Source: Panicum virgatum
Taxonomy: Eukaryota > Streptophyta > Magnoliopsida > Poales > Poaceae
NCBI RefSeq assembly: GCF_016808335.1
Contig: NC_053141.1
Span: 4,828,711-4,892,710, forward strand
Reading direction: 5' to 3'
Length of the DNA stretch: 64,000 nt
Part shown: positions 32,601 through 45,253 of the stretch, one piece after another
How the letters are laid out: each line of letters begins with the position of its first letter
Position numbering within the stretch: the first letter of the stretch is position 1
Notes under the pieces: model-generated
What the model was told of the DNA's origin: nothing
Seen by the model: the letters and a program-made list of their open reading frames with translations, nothing else
Database searches by the model: none
Translations under genes and position numbers: made by a program

Positions 32601-34307
32601 CACTACATGGAAAATATAAAATCCAAAAGAATCGTATAGCTGCGTTTGTACCTTCCCAGTGTCACCAACCACAGAAATTTCTTGCTCGTTTCTACTTCCT
32701 TCAGCAAACATGCAGAGATCAAGCATGCCACGAGAGCCATTATCAAATCCAACAATCACATATGCATTATCAATTATATCTGGGACCTGCAAGGATATTA
32801 TCAACATTTAGTCACTACTAGGAAAGTTTAAAGGCTGCCTTCAGATTGTTGTTTGTTTACTGTTACAGCTTAGGAGTTCCAGCTGCAACATTGCACAAAT
32901 GCTAGAGAAGGGGATATGATAAGAACACAGGGTTTTACTGTTAGTATAGAACGTATGTTCTTGAGTAGGAAGACAAACAGAACATTGTTATTCAAAATTG
33001 CATGCCACATATGAGCAAATTATGCGTACAATGAAATATTTGGATCAAACAGTGAGACATCCTGACCTTTCCATCATACATTTCATCCTTATGGTTAACA
33101 TCGATGACTCCAGAAGCCATCACACGAACTGGGTTTGCATCTGCAAACAATCTCATCAAATCAAAGAAGTGGCAGCACTTCTCTACCAGAGTGCCCCCAC
33201 TGTTGCAATTGAACCTGTTCCAGTTATTTACCTGCAAGGGCTGTAGCAGTTAGAAACAGTGAGAAACGAATCTGTAACATATTACAAGTAATGACACCTT
33301 TTAAGTACCTTAACAAGGAAAGGAAAACGGTGTTCGCGTATGGCCACCATTCTGACTTGCCCTAGCATACCGCTCTTAATGATATCTATCAGCTTTGCCA
33401 CTGGTGGCATGTACCTGTACTCCAATCCAACTTGCACAATTATGTCTGGTCTCTGTTTTGCCGCTTCAATTACCTGTATGGACAGCCAATACAAACACCA
33501 TTACAGTCCGAGCTAAGCTACCAAAGACAATGCAGTACTTTTGTATACATATTGTACTATTAGAGAGTATATATGGCTGCCGATCCCTCTCCCTCCAGGA
33601 AGACGAAATGTCAGAGCTTATGCAAGAGGCAGACTTCATCGAGGCGATACCGAGGAACAAAACAGAGTAGCAGACACTAGTATGTAGCAGCACATGAGTA
33701 AGAAAATCACATCACTACATCAGACAAACGGACCAGACCCATGGCCTCCTCACCTTCTTGCAGTGCTGCACCGTGGTGCACATGGGTTTCTCGACGAGGA
33801 TGTGGTACGGCCGGCGGTGGCTAATGATGTCCATGAGTATCTCGTAGTGGGTCATGTTCGGGGACGACACGATGACGGCGTCGCAGAGCCCGCTGTCCAG
33901 CAGCTCGCGGTGGCCTGAAAAGGTCTTGCATCGAAACCTTCTGGTCGTTAAGGATTCAGCAGTCGCTCAGGAAACGCACTCTACGGAGAGAAATCTGGGG
34001 TATAATTTCCACAAGCAACCTAGTGTTGTTATTTGTTAAGTTTAATCGCAATGCGATGAATCAAATTAATGGAGGGCGATGAGACAGGTCCATCAGGAGC
34101 ATCGGGCGCTAGAGGTTTTACCTGTGGAGCGGGGAGGCCGAGCTCGGCGGCGACCTGGAGGCCGAGGCGGAGGGACTCCCGGTGGGGGTCGGCGAGGCCG
34201 GTGACCCGCACCTCGACGGACTGCTCCCACCCGACCAGGTTGTGGAGGTGCTCCCGCCCCATCATCCCGACCCCGACTATCCCGTACCTCACCTCCTTCG
34301 CCGCCAT
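29700..34307 (-). CDS. Gfo/Idh/MocA-family NAD(P)-dependent oxidoreductase, seven exons
   Basis: Exons by splice consensus (minus strand): 34122-34307, 33754-33924, 33309-33473, 33067-33231, 32652-32786, 30147-30244 and 29700-29892. They join in frame to 370 codons plus TAG. Five introns have ordinary plant borders; the intron 1 acceptor (gatgcaag) is weak, but its choice keeps the frame. The N-terminal Rossmann motif is [12 protein letters not shown] (residues 9-20). The EKP motif typical of the family is in [11 protein letters not shown] (about residues 103-113). The substrate domain follows with [18 protein letters not shown] (about residues 186-203). The family oxidises or reduces sugars and cyclitols with NAD(P); the substrate here is unknown. 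Length fits plant single-domain members, and all exons lack damage, so it is likely functional. Intron 5 is 2.4 kb and contains a LINE fragment and a tandem duplication. Confidence 0.9.
30599..31560. repeat. 479-bp tandem duplication in intron 5 of the oxidoreductase gene
   Basis: The units start with gtccagatgcttc at 30599 and 31078 and remain highly similar throughout (for example aaaatgcatgtgca, catcaatgattcacca, ggaggtgattatcccagcac). Within each unit catcaatgattcaccaa is itself repeated. Differences are scattered substitutions and small gaps. Confidence 0.88.
31838..32240 (-). mobile_element. 5'-truncated LINE fragment in the intron
   Basis: On the minus strand the fragment reads as the C-terminal end of a plant L1-type polyprotein: [26 protein letters not shown], and in another frame [18 protein letters not shown]-run at 31838-31844 is the poly(A) tail on the other strand. 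Direct repeats CCGCTCCTAT at 31828-31837 and 32241-32250 are the target duplication. It is inactive. Confidence 0.85.
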
Positions 34308-34480
34308 CTCCCTCGTCGCCGCCGGCCGCCGGGTCTCGGTTCGTTGAATCCGGACGGGTTTGGAGCGATGACTGGGCTGGACTGGAGTGATGACTGACTG
34401 GTGGTTGCTCGAATTTCTTATTGGGCGCGCGTGCGCTGCGGCCACTAGCAGCGAACGGACACGCGTCAGCTTAGTAGATG
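34308..34480 (-). promoter_or_regulatory. Presumed 5' UTR/promoter region of the oxidoreductase gene
   Basis: This sequence lies immediately upstream of the start codon on the minus strand. No TATA box with convincing spacing was seen. The call rests on position only. Confidence 0.35.
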
Positions 34481-34667
34481 GAGTCTCTTTCTCTCCTACT
34501 ATCTGTGTCGTTTTCTCTCCCCACCCACCAAAGACGCATTGCATTTCCTCCTACAGCCCCTTTTTCTCTCCTTCCAAATCGCTGTCATGGCTTGTCGATC
34601 TCGCAGACAACCCTTCCAAATTGCAGCCCCAAATCTGCTCAACGTTGCACCGTCATCGGCCCCCGTC

Positions 34668-34950
34668 GGGAGCGAGGGAGGGATCCACACACGCGTTGAT
34701 CCTCCCTGGCCGGCGATTTCGCCCTCGCCGAGTGGGAGCTGCGCCGAGAGCGAGAAGGGGATCAACACGCGCGTCGATCTCGTCGCCCGGTGATTTGTCG
34801 TCGCCGGGGGGGGGGGGGGGGGAGCCGCTCCGGGAGCAAGGGAGGGACCCACACGCGAGTCAATCCTCGTCGGCCTCATCGGCCGGCGATTCATCCTCGT
34901 CGAGTGGCATCCGCGTCAGGAGCGAGGAGGGGATCCACACGCATGTCGAG
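34668..34950 (+). repeat. Degenerate minisatellite with 80-88 bp units and a G17 run
   Basis: Four units begin with gagcgagggagggatccaca-like sequence near 34671, 34750, 34831 and 34919. Their GC-rich remainders (cggcgatt, tcgtcg) are more variable. A run of 17 G lies at 34806-34822. Frames through it are low-complexity. Confidence 0.7.
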
Positions 34951-35939
34951 GGGGACCGGGGGAGGCACGCTAGGGAGTGAGGGCGACCCCCTGCGTGCAA
35001 TCCCCGTGGCTTCGAGGGAGGGGGCGACTCCGCAGGGGGGGGCCTGCACTCTGGTGACTCTGACGCAGAGAAGGTGCTGCTCCTCGCAAGGCGGAAGGGA
35101 CTGGAGCACTCGTTCCTCTGGCGACTCTGAGTTGAGCCGTTGCTTCACATTTTTAGGTGTATTAGTTCCCCTTCCGCATTCAGACATTGATGCCATAATA
35201 TATGTAGTACCTTGTTTAGTTGGTAGGATAGTGTCATTCTGTTAATCCTGAAGTTATTTGATCTATTATCAAGTTGATCGAATGCTGTCACATAGCATTT
35301 GCTGCAAGTGTCGTATTAAATTTGTTTTTGCTTGGATAATCTGAATATGTTACTATATTTGATGATAGTTTATACGATGATAATTTGATGTTCATTACTC
35401 ATCTCTGCTAGAGAGTACTATATAATCTTTTTTTCTCTATATGTTAGGATAGTTATTAGTCTTGATCATTTCAACTTTCAACGAATAGCCAGTTATGCTC
35501 ATATAAAATCTCAGTCCGAATTTTCTTCTATCATTTGTATATTGTACTATGGATTTTTTTACTGAAATCTACTTTTTGGAAAAGGTTGTTGGAAACTTTT
35601 ACATAACGGTTTATTTTGAACATGCTGAATTTTTAGTTTATTGGTTTTGTTTTGTCATCAACAACATTGGCTAAATTTTGACTTGAGACATAGGCCAATA
35701 AAACAATTTTCCTAGTTGCTAAGGGCATATTTTTTTTTATGTTCGGTATGTCTCCTGTTGAGCTTATGTATGCACATATATTTTAGATTTCTAATAACAC
35801 AAGCTTTTTGTTCATGTGCTTTTTTGTGTATTGAGTCAAAATGCTCTAAATATATACGTTTTTCAAGTCTATGGACATGTAGTTTTATATATTTAAGATT
35901 TTAAAGTTAGATATGTAATTATGTTTATATGTACTTGAC

Positions 35940-38300
35940 CCAATATGTAAGAAGTTTTGGATTTACCGCCGAGATAAGATTTACATAAAAGTTTCTAACA
36001 TGTACCTATAAAGTTTTGGACCCAAGGAGGATAAAGTTTTGAAATGTGCTAGTATAAATTTTTCTGCAGCTATGACTGAAAAGTTTGGAACTAAAAATTT
36101 TGAAATCGGAATGTCTAAAGTTTACAATATGATAGTAGAAATTTTCAATGTTTTAGTACAAAGTTTATAAGTTCGAAGTCAAAGTTAAGAATTACAAAGT
36201 TTATTTTGGATCCTTAAAATGTTTTGAAACATGCCAACAAAAACTCTTGAATTTGTTAAACTGCACATTTTGGAGTTAGTTTTGAATTTTTTTAACTAGT
36301 GTCTTCAAAGTTCCTGAATTCAAAGTTCAAAGTTACCAAATTTTGAATTCAAAGTTTTTCAAATAATGTTGAAAGCTAAAGTTTTAAATATATCATTTGA
36401 AAGTTTTTCATATCCAATCTCAAAGATTCTAGGCATTTACTTAAAAGTTTGGAAGGTACACATTTATTTATATGAACTTTCTGATTTACCCTCAGATAAA
36501 ATTTTACTTAAAAGTTTCTAACATGTGCTTATGAAGTTTTGGACCATGGAGCATAAAGTTTTGAAATGTTCTTGTATAAATTGTACAAAGTTCTTTATGT
36601 TAGTGTTTTGGGATTTTTACAGACCGGTGTAGAAAGTTTGAAATATGTTCGTAGAAAGTTTTATGATTTTTTAGCGTAATGTTTGAATTAAAGTTTCAAA
36701 TATCCATGTATAAAGTTTTGTATTTAGTACAATAGATTTTTAAATTTAATTTTTTTACAGAGTTCTTCATTTAGTGTACAAAGTTGTGAATTTCGATGTA
36801 GAAAGTTAGAAAACATGTTAGTATATAGTTTTTATTCTTTTAGAGTGCAAGATTTGAATTAAAGTTTTGTATTTGGGAGTACAAATTTGTATATCTACAA
36901 ATACAATGTACATGCTAATAGTAAGTTTCAGATATAGGAGTAGGAAGTTTAGGTATATGTATTTGAAAATGTTTGATATATGTCTACAAAAATTTTTGAA
37001 TGCTACACCAATGTTTTATATTTAAGTGTAAAAAATTTATGAATACTAGTACAAAGCCTCCAACTTTAGAATGCAAAGTTTTTAGTTAAAAAGTTCCAAA
37101 TTTTTTGGAGCACAAAGTTCTGTACTTATAACTAAAATTTTTGTATATGTGCCAGCACAATGTTTATGAATACTTTTTTCTGTTTATGAGATTTGCCGTG
37201 GACTAAGGAAGGTGAAATGTGTAATATATATTTTGTTTCTGTTAATGTGAAATGTAAAATCATCATCTAGCATACATAATCAAATATATTAGTTACTAAT
37301 GTATATGCAGCTTCAATTTGTTCTCAACCTCTTTTTTTCTGATGCATTTCATAAGATTTCTAAGTATCTATATGAAGTTTTGAATGTGTAGCTTTTTAGA
37401 GTTTCTAAAATGTGCAATAGTAAGTTCCTGAATTTGTAGTGCAAAATTTTGGCTCTAAGGAGTACAATTTTTGAAATGTACTAGTAGAAAGTTCTAGATT
37501 CAAATTATGGATTGTACCGCTTTGTTTTGCATAGGAACAACTTTCTTATGCATGAATGGGACCATAAGGCTGTACTCTACAACAATTTCATCATGTTGCT
37601 ATATATTTAGAGTGCAACGTTTTGAATTAGGTTTGGACCTAGAAGTTCAATGTTTGAAATGCCCTACTAGAAAGTTAGGAAAACCTACAATCTATTGACA
37701 AGATCATGAAGTTTGATTAATGCCACTAGCTACTTTTAACTTGATGGTAGGTTCAAATATTTTGAATACCTTCAGCTATCTTCAAATTTAGTCGACTCTA
37801 ATAGTTTCTTGATTCCTATCCTAATGTTTCCCTCTCCTCAGTTGAAACAAACTTATTTTTCTTGTGTGATATTGAAGCTTTCAATGATAGGATGTAAAGT
37901 TTTTGTTTGCATATGTCTTAAGTCTTTGTGTTTGACTTAAAACTAGTGGATATTTGACTTTTAAAGGTTTACAATGTTCTGCATGTGTGACATGATAGTT
38001 TTTGAATTGCAGTTCAACTTTTTTAATATGTGACTTGAAAGATATGGGTATATAAATTCCTGTACAGAGGTTTTTAACATGTGACTTAAAGTTGGAGACG
38101 TAAGAGGTTATAAATATATGAGTCAAAAGTTTTTAAAATATAATTATAGAGGCTCGTGCATGTATCTTGAAAGTTATGGGTACTTGATTTTCAAACATAG
38201 TTTGAAGTCTTTTGATCTATGCAGTATGAAAAATCTATGTGTGAGCATATAAAACATTCGGTATGGGTATTGCAAGTTTCTCGAAACAAAGTGTAAAGTT
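35940..38300. repeat. Degenerate AAAGTTT-type repeat array, about 2.3 kb
   Basis: Short motifs such as aaagttttgaa, aaagtttctaa and aaagttcaaag recur every few tens of bases with variable spacing. Longer echoes exist: the segment at about 35955-36065 (gatttaccgccgagataaga onward) recurs at 36481-36590, and more weakly at 37390-37500. No reading frame is conserved. It resembles an old, decayed tandem array; family not recognised. Confidence 0.6.
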
Positions 38301-39590
38301 TTGAGCATGTGATTGAGCTATTATTAATCCACCTGAAATAGTATTTTTGTCACTCAGTTTTTTTTTGCAGGGTGTCAATGGATTTTCTGTTGCCAAACAT
38401 CCTCTTTATCTGTAGGATCAATTTGGGATGTCTCCGCTGAAGCTTATGCCAAACAATGAGAAGAACACTTTCTCTTATTAAGTGGAAAAGCAACCTTTTG
38501 TAGTAGTGGTTGATATTCTGTTACAGAAGAACATAACACATATGAGAAAGTATTGTTATATTTTTTTTAAAGAAAGTATTGTGGTATTATATTTTTTTCT
38601 TGAAACTTATGTAGCGAAGTGTCACATTTCTTTCTTCTGTTTATGTCATTTTGTACCATTTTTGGAGTTATCATTATGTGAATGTAAGAACATATTTAGC
38701 ACTACTTTCACATTCATATGTATATGAAAGTATTCCCCCGCCCATTTCACTCCCCCACACTCCCGCTGTCCCGAAGGAGAACAAAAAGCGCGCAAAAGTA
38801 TTCTAGAAGTGAGCTTATAATTAATCAATGTCAGAGCTACTTCGAAGCTAGACATGGGAATCGAAAATTACTAGAGAAGTAGTAATAAGTTAAGCCGGTA
38901 GCTATGATGTGCTCGTTGCTGGGTGGTTTGGATGCGCGTGCGCCGCAATTAACCAGCAATGCGCATTCGCCGGGACTGCATGACAGCGAACGATCGTCCA
39001 TTAGCGGCCCGTGGTTGCTGCGTGGCCACTCGCCAGTCAAGCCGAATTGAGCTCGGTTGTTCCTCCGGATAAAAAGTTTTTTTAAAAAAAATGGAGGGTT
39101 CCGTTGGATCAATGATTGAGGCGAGGGCGTCCGTTAGTTCGCGCCTCTGTGAAGTGGGCTTTGTTGGGCCGTGTATTCAGAAATCATAATGGGCTTTATC
39201 CTAGATGATGGGTCTAGCATTGCGGTGCATGCTGCATGGGCTTCAGGGACGTTTGATTTTAACATGAAACCAATGTGTGGGCAGGCAATCAAGCATCAAA
39301 CACCCGGGAGATTATATGTCGCCCGGACTACAAATTCCACATCCATCGCTTGAAGGAATGTGCGCTCGTTGTTCGACTATTTTAGGCCCAATAATAGTTT
39401 CCTCAAATCAGCCTATACATAGATGTGTTGATGGTGCTAGCAGCGGCAGCATATACCAGACGAATTTATTGAATGTGATAGCGACGTGCATGCATATGAT
39501 AGCGACGTGCTGGTGATAGCAGGCACATGTATGTTATTTTTTACACATGCATCTAGCATGCATACTGCAACATGGCAGGCTTGCTCCATA
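38300..39590. other. No gene recognised
   Basis: A tract ttttttttgcag at about 38363-38372 looks like a splice acceptor but is followed by only a short frame. The rest is mixed-composition intergenic DNA. Confidence 0.4.
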
Positions 39591-40420
39591 GTAATTATTT
39601 TATTCTTTTTTCTCCTTTGTTTTTCTTCTTCTATTTTTTTATTGCATCTTTCAATTTTCTTTTTCCGGCAAGCATGAACGCTAATAATTCATGTTATTCT
39701 TTTTTATTTTTCTTTACCATTCTCTACTTTTCTTCTTTTATATTTTTTGTTTTATAAATTTTATTTCCTTATTCAGTATTAAGTTTTTTTAGTTTTCTTA
39801 TATTTTCCTTTTCATTTATTTGTCCCTTCCATTAGTTGATTTGCTTTCTCCATTTTTTCTTTCCCTTCTATTGTTATTTCTCTTTTCTCATTGGCGTGAT
39901 CTTCTTTCTTCCCTTTCTTTCTTTTTCTTGTCTCGTTGTAACATTTCTTTTCTATTTCTTTCTTTCTTTTCTTGGCATGTCAGGTTACTTTGTATCCTAA
40001 TTTGTTTCTCAATTTTGTAAAATTAGTTTTAGATGTATAAATTTCTTTTTTACAGTTTCTTTTTTCATATAATACAGATTTTGTGATTTATAACACTTGA
40101 TTCTATTTTCTATTTTTATTTAACCTTTTAGTCGGTTTTCTTTTCCCTTGTTCCCAACTAAGAATTTGTAATTTAATTATTTTACTTCTTAATCAATTCT
40201 ATTTTACATACTCACTCATAACAACTGTACTAATAATTGATAATATTTTTACCTAATATGATTTTTCCTATTGTATCTTCTTGAATATTTTTATTTTATT
40301 CTTTAATTTCTTATTCCACTTTTTTTACCTAATCTTTATGTACCTATTCTTTTTATATTTTTTATATTCTTATGCTACTCTTATTGTTCAAACTATCTAT
40401 TAATCTTTTATTCTCTGTTC
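39590..40420. repeat. T-rich low-complexity tract
   Basis: Over about 0.8 kb the plus strand is dominated by T with interspersed C (ttttct, cttctt, tttatt), giving Phe/Leu-rich frames that are artefacts. No end sequences or target duplication were found. Confidence 0.7.
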
Positions 40421-43190
40421 ATAATATAAGTGTTCTAAGCGTATACTTTATTTGTTCGCGTTATAGGTTAAGTTGTTCGGGCATGTTATTTTATTTGTTC
40501 GTCGTATTTATTTTCTACTATTTAGTATATACAATCAAATGTTCGTTATGTTTAATTTATTGTTGATGAAAATATTTTTTTGTTCGTGTTGTTGAAGTAT
40601 TTGTTCCCAGTAGTTGAAACTAATTAATTAATATTAAAATAATATATTTAAAAAATATCATGTGAACATAGGCAAGTGTGGTCTTGTTTTGAAGATCTTG
40701 TCATAAGAAAGACAATGATGCAATCCAAATTTAATTTAGATGCTTAGTTTAATAGTTATAGCTTTTTTTAGTTTTAGATTTGCATGCATGCGGTGACGTC
40801 ATGGTGGTTGTCCTCTCCTGCATGCATTCACATGATGGCTCTCTTTTATGTGCACTATAGCATGAGCGTTATATTATCATGTGCTAATATTAATTTAACT
40901 TATTCGGCCCAACAATTAATTTTGGCCCACGCGGAAGGGCGCACCGCTTCAGGTGATGGTAGGAAAATCTGTCGCCCGAAGTGACACATAACCGCACCCA
41001 TCAAACTCCCCCTACTCTCCATGCTGTAATGGTTCTAGGACAAACTGGAAAATTCAAATATTTGAATATAAATTAGTAAACAAATTAAAGATCGAAATCA
41101 GAGCTGAAGCCCTGAGTCGTCTTTCTAAAATTATAGGGTTTCCAGGTTCTGATGAGTATCCAAAGTATTAAGTGAAAACTGTAATTTTTGGATTGGACTT
41201 AAAAAGTGTTTCAGTGAAGAAATCATCCTCAATGGCGAACCGGGCGTTCCTCCTCTCGTCAACAACCGGCCTGACACAACCGCCAAGCAGTCCGCCAGCT
41301 GAACGTTCTGAACTGAACTCGACGACGGGCCGCCCGGGAGCTTACTCCACTCCCACCGGCCACCGGAGACAGCCAGGCCGCGCCGGCCGGAGTACAAAAA
41401 GAAGCTTCTCTTTCGCTCGCTTTCCGCCTAAATTTCCGAGCAAACTAAAGCGCACACAGCACCGACGACGCCGAGAGCGGCCCGGCCGGCATCGATGGAT
41501 CGCCTGCCAAAAGCTGCACCCACCCAATGCAATCCCGCGCGTGTCTCATGCAGGTGCGCCGCAGGAGCACCATCGATCAGCTCCACGCACGCGCCCATCC
41601 AGCCATCCTCCTCCTTCTCCTCCTCCACGGCCGCTTTGCTTTAGCCACGCCGGGCTCCCTACTCGATTCATCGTCGGCCGGGCTCCCACCGCGCGCGCTC
41701 GCGTCCAAAGCCTGCCAGAGTCTCATCATTCCATGCCCGGCCGGCCCTCCTCTCCTCTGAAGATCGGCAGGCAGCAGGCAGGCGGCAGGGCCCCGTTGAA
41801 AAGTTGCGGCACCTATCATGCAGTCTCTTGCAGCTGCAGCTAGGCTCAGAAACACACGCGAACAGGAGGAACATGAACAGTTGAACAGTAGCCAGCCAGT
41901 GAGCCGCCTGGCATGGATTAGCATTATTCCGGCGAGCTCCGTTCTCCATGCTGATAGCCGCCGTAATGTAATCGCTCCCATCAGCACGGCGATGATGGCC
42001 CACTCTCGATTACTCCCGGATCTCCATCGCCTGCCTCATCACTCTACCGTGCTGCATTGCATTACATCATGCTTACTCACTGATGATGGCCGATCTTTCG
42101 ATGAGCTGATGATGATGATGGACGATCTTTGCACGCCTTGGGAATGAGGACTGCTGCTACTATGCTGCTTACTGATGCGCATTTAGCACTGCCTTTTTTC
42201 GGCATTTGTTTACTCTTGACGCTCACGGAAAGGGCAAGGCAAAAGGCTAGGCTGGCGCTGCATGACCTGCTAATCATCACCTTGTCTTGATTAGCAGCCA
42301 GGCCTCCGATCCCTTGTTCCAGCAATTTTAATTATCCCTTCTTCAGAGATAACTATACTGCTTTAGTTCTGCAAAGCGGCACATGATTGCACTACTACTA
42401 ATAATGCCCTAATGCAGCGCACATGCAGCACAGTAAAAGCTAGGCAAAATAAAGAGTTGCATGCAGCAGAGGTCAAGGGAATAGGAAAATAGGTTCGCGG
42501 TGGTGCATCCCAAAGAAAAGAGGAGAAGGGAATAGGAAAATAGGTTCAGGATGGTTCTGAACCCTGAAGAAAAATCTTGTGCACCATGCATGTGCTTTGA
42601 AGCTCCTTTGTCTTTGGTCCACGGTGGTTCAGTGAAAGCTTTGGTCTCTGAAATCCATGTGCGTCCCTAGCACTTCATGTTATTTCAGGCATGCTCCATG
42701 TAATCTATGATGCTTATTACAAGTGTTGCTATGAGAATGAGACTTCAGATAGAGGTAGCATCGATTACTGCTTGCTTCAGTAGTGAAGAATGCTGTGGTC
42801 CATCAAAACTGAAGTTCTCAGTTCATTGTCAAATCTGTACATACTTTATTAGCACTCATCGTCATCCACACACAGTATAAGACAAACTGGATTAAACTAT
42901 CATCTTGATTATGAGCACTAACTCACTAATTATTTTAACTTCAATCATTGCTTAATTCATCATATATTCATATGCATTCGATCCAAAACTTCCAAATAAA
43001 AAAAATTTCTACTCTGCTTTGACCTACTACAATTCATTTCAAAGGCTGCGCAAGGGCAACTCTTCTAGGTGCTACCTGTTGTGGTTTCAGGTCACCAAAG
43101 CTTCGGCTTGCCGTGTCATGTCGCCATGAAGACTTTCTTCTTCCTTGGGTGCTCTCTGAGACTCTGATTCGATCGCTCGGCTTTGTCTCT
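40420..43190. other. No gene recognised
   Basis: A GC-rich island at 41220-41830 gives Pro/Arg/Ser-rich frames (223 codons on plus) without recognisable domains. It could be an old promoter or captured sequence. A 35-bp sequence ggaataggaaaataggttc is repeated near 42478 and 42529. I see no RNA gene. Confidence 0.4.
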
Positions 43191-43199
43191 CTGCCGCTC

Positions 43200-44290
43200 C
43201 TGCCGCATCCATTTTGCTGGCCGCCGTGCAGACATCTGGCATCAAAATAAGCTCAAACCTGGAGTTGACAATGCTTAGTTTACGCAGTTCAAGAGAAAAC
43301 AAGATGAGTGTCCGTACACGATGTGCTTGGTTTTTCCTTGGATCATCACCTAAGGAGTGGCCCATAAGATCTGTTTCAGGACATGATTTGCCTTGATTTC
43401 TTCACCCAGATCGACTCCTTCGAGAGCCAAGGACAGTTGACAGTTAGTAGATATGATCGTTCATAATGTTGTATGCATTTTCTTTTTCATGCACGTCAAA
43501 TTTCATCCAGGCAAAACAAACACGGATGAAGATGAGTTGTGACAGCTCCCACAAGCAATGCAATCATGCTATGTTAACCAAAAGAGCAGCAAAAAAAAAG
43601 GCAATTACACTTCAAGTTCTCAGTGGGAATGTGATCCATTTACTACGGGAATGAAGCTTCTCAATTCATTGTTTCTACTAAATAACCACTAATAATATTG
43701 TGCGCGCGCGATAAAAAAAAGATGCAGGACCAGAATTGAAATATCTGTACACGATGCTGTTAATGATCGAGTAGGAATAGTAAGTCTTTGTACTGCACAC
43801 TGCTATTTTGATTAACCATGCTGTGATTGATCATCAAAATCACATTAACCCTGTTCTGGGGTGATTAATTCTTGACCTAGCTTGTTGATTTGCCATAAAA
43901 GGTTTGCAATTCTTTCAGAGCAGATTTGTTTTTACGGTTTGCCCCTGCTTGCTGCCGCGCACCATGCAGACAATGAGCAAAAAAAAAAAAGCTCAAATCT
44001 GCAGTTCCTAGTGCTTAGTTTACTCGGTTCAAGAAAACAAGATGAATGTTTGTACATCAGAAAGATGATGATGATCGATCTTGGTAAAACTTGGAACAAC
44101 AGTGGCCGATCAGATCTGTTGCAAGGCATGATTTGCCTTGATTTCTTCACCCAAAATGCATCGAGAGGCAGGGGCACATGACAGTTTGGTACACTCGAGT
44201 GCTCCATCTGGTACTACTGGTATCTGGTGAGATGAGTAACTTTTACTTGAACCTAGGACATGATCATTCTTAATGTTGTGTGGTACATCT
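43200..44290. repeat. Diverged direct duplication (43200-43490 and 43935-44290)
   Basis: Both blocks contain, in order, ccg(c/t)gcagaca, ataagctcaaa-like sequence, gcttagttta, agaaaacaagatga, catgatttgccttgatttcttcaccca and gatcattcttaatgttgt-like sequence. The order is the same and the spacing similar. No frame is shared, so it is a non-coding duplication about 730 bp apart. Confidence 0.7.
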
Positions 44291-44808
44291 TTCCACATGC
44301 AGTACATACAGTGCCTGAACTTGACAAGAAATCAAGATATATGCGACATGATTAAGGTATGATGTACATACTTGTGCCGGCATAATGTAGATTAGCATCA
44401 CCAAATGATCTTATACTTACAGAGAACATAGAACTCAATGCAAACATTAGGACAAGAAACAAACAAAATGTGCAGGATTCAGAGAAAAAGAGATTTGAAG
44501 GAACACAGGTTGCCCCACTTGGGATGGGAATCTGCAGAAGAACCAATTGAGCATGAGCTGACACGCTCACTCAACCGAGTTGGTGCACTATCCATCACAG
44601 CCTCCTCCATGCCTCAAAGTTACAAAAAGAGCACGGCAGCATGAGCATCCTGGAGGAGGAAAGGAAGAAGGAAGGATCAGCACCTTGGCAGCAGCAAGCT
44701 ACTCGAGTGCACAGCACTCCCCCCATGCCTCGCCCAAAAGCAATCAGATCTCCCTCACTGACGCCGTGGGCCCATGTGCTTATGCCACACCATTCACCAG
44801 CAACCCTC

Positions 44809-45239
44809 TGTTAGATTGATCTCCACCGGGCCAGTCCAACGACTGGGCCGAACCTTGACTCGCGTCCTGATCGGGGACGTCTAGCCCAAGAAGAGACTGA
44901 TGGGCCCCCATTGCGCAGCCCTATAAAGAGGAGGTGGGAACTAGCGGCTCGGGACACGAGGTTCGTCGCCGTCACTGGTTCCACCGTCCAAAACCCTAAC
45001 CCGATCTAGAGAGGGGGGCGGTCAGCGATGGGACGCACCACTATGCCGCGCCATCGCCTCCACCGGCTCGCCGTCGACTACATGACTGCCTCTACACCGC
45101 CGCGATGTACCTCTGCACCGTGCGTCGCTGCCGTAGAGCAGACCTTCACCAACGGACCAGTGATGGGCGACTCGAGTTCCTCAAGAACAAGTGAGTCACC
45201 CCTCTGATCTACCGCTAGATGATCCAAAAGGTCCTAACA
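44809..45239 (+). repeat. 5' LTR of the copia-type element
   Basis: It starts TGTTAGATTGATC and ends GGTCCTAACA. A TATA-like box (TATAAAG) lies at 44922-44928. It is nearly identical to the copy at 51522. Confidence 0.93.
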
Positions 45240-45240
45240 A

Positions 45241-45252
45241 TGGTATCAGACG
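45241..45252 (+). other. Primer-binding site (initiator Met tRNA type)
   Basis: TGGTATCAGACG, one base after the 5' LTR, matches the usual plant site TGGTATCAGAGC except near its end. Confidence 0.85.
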
Positions 45253-45253
45253 C

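Noticed and set aside
34387..34980. 197-codon plus-strand frame
   Set aside because: It runs through the minisatellite and G17 run; the protein is a by-product of the repeat.
38737..41028. Similar 35-bp sequences (cccat...actccccc...ctg) at 38737-38770 and 40993-41028 as possible element ends
   Set aside because: They are direct rather than inverted, imperfect, and lack target duplications or coding content between them.
41172..41843. 223-codon plus-strand frame
   Set aside because: Arg/Pro/Ser-rich, no domain, open in several phases in a GC-rich island.
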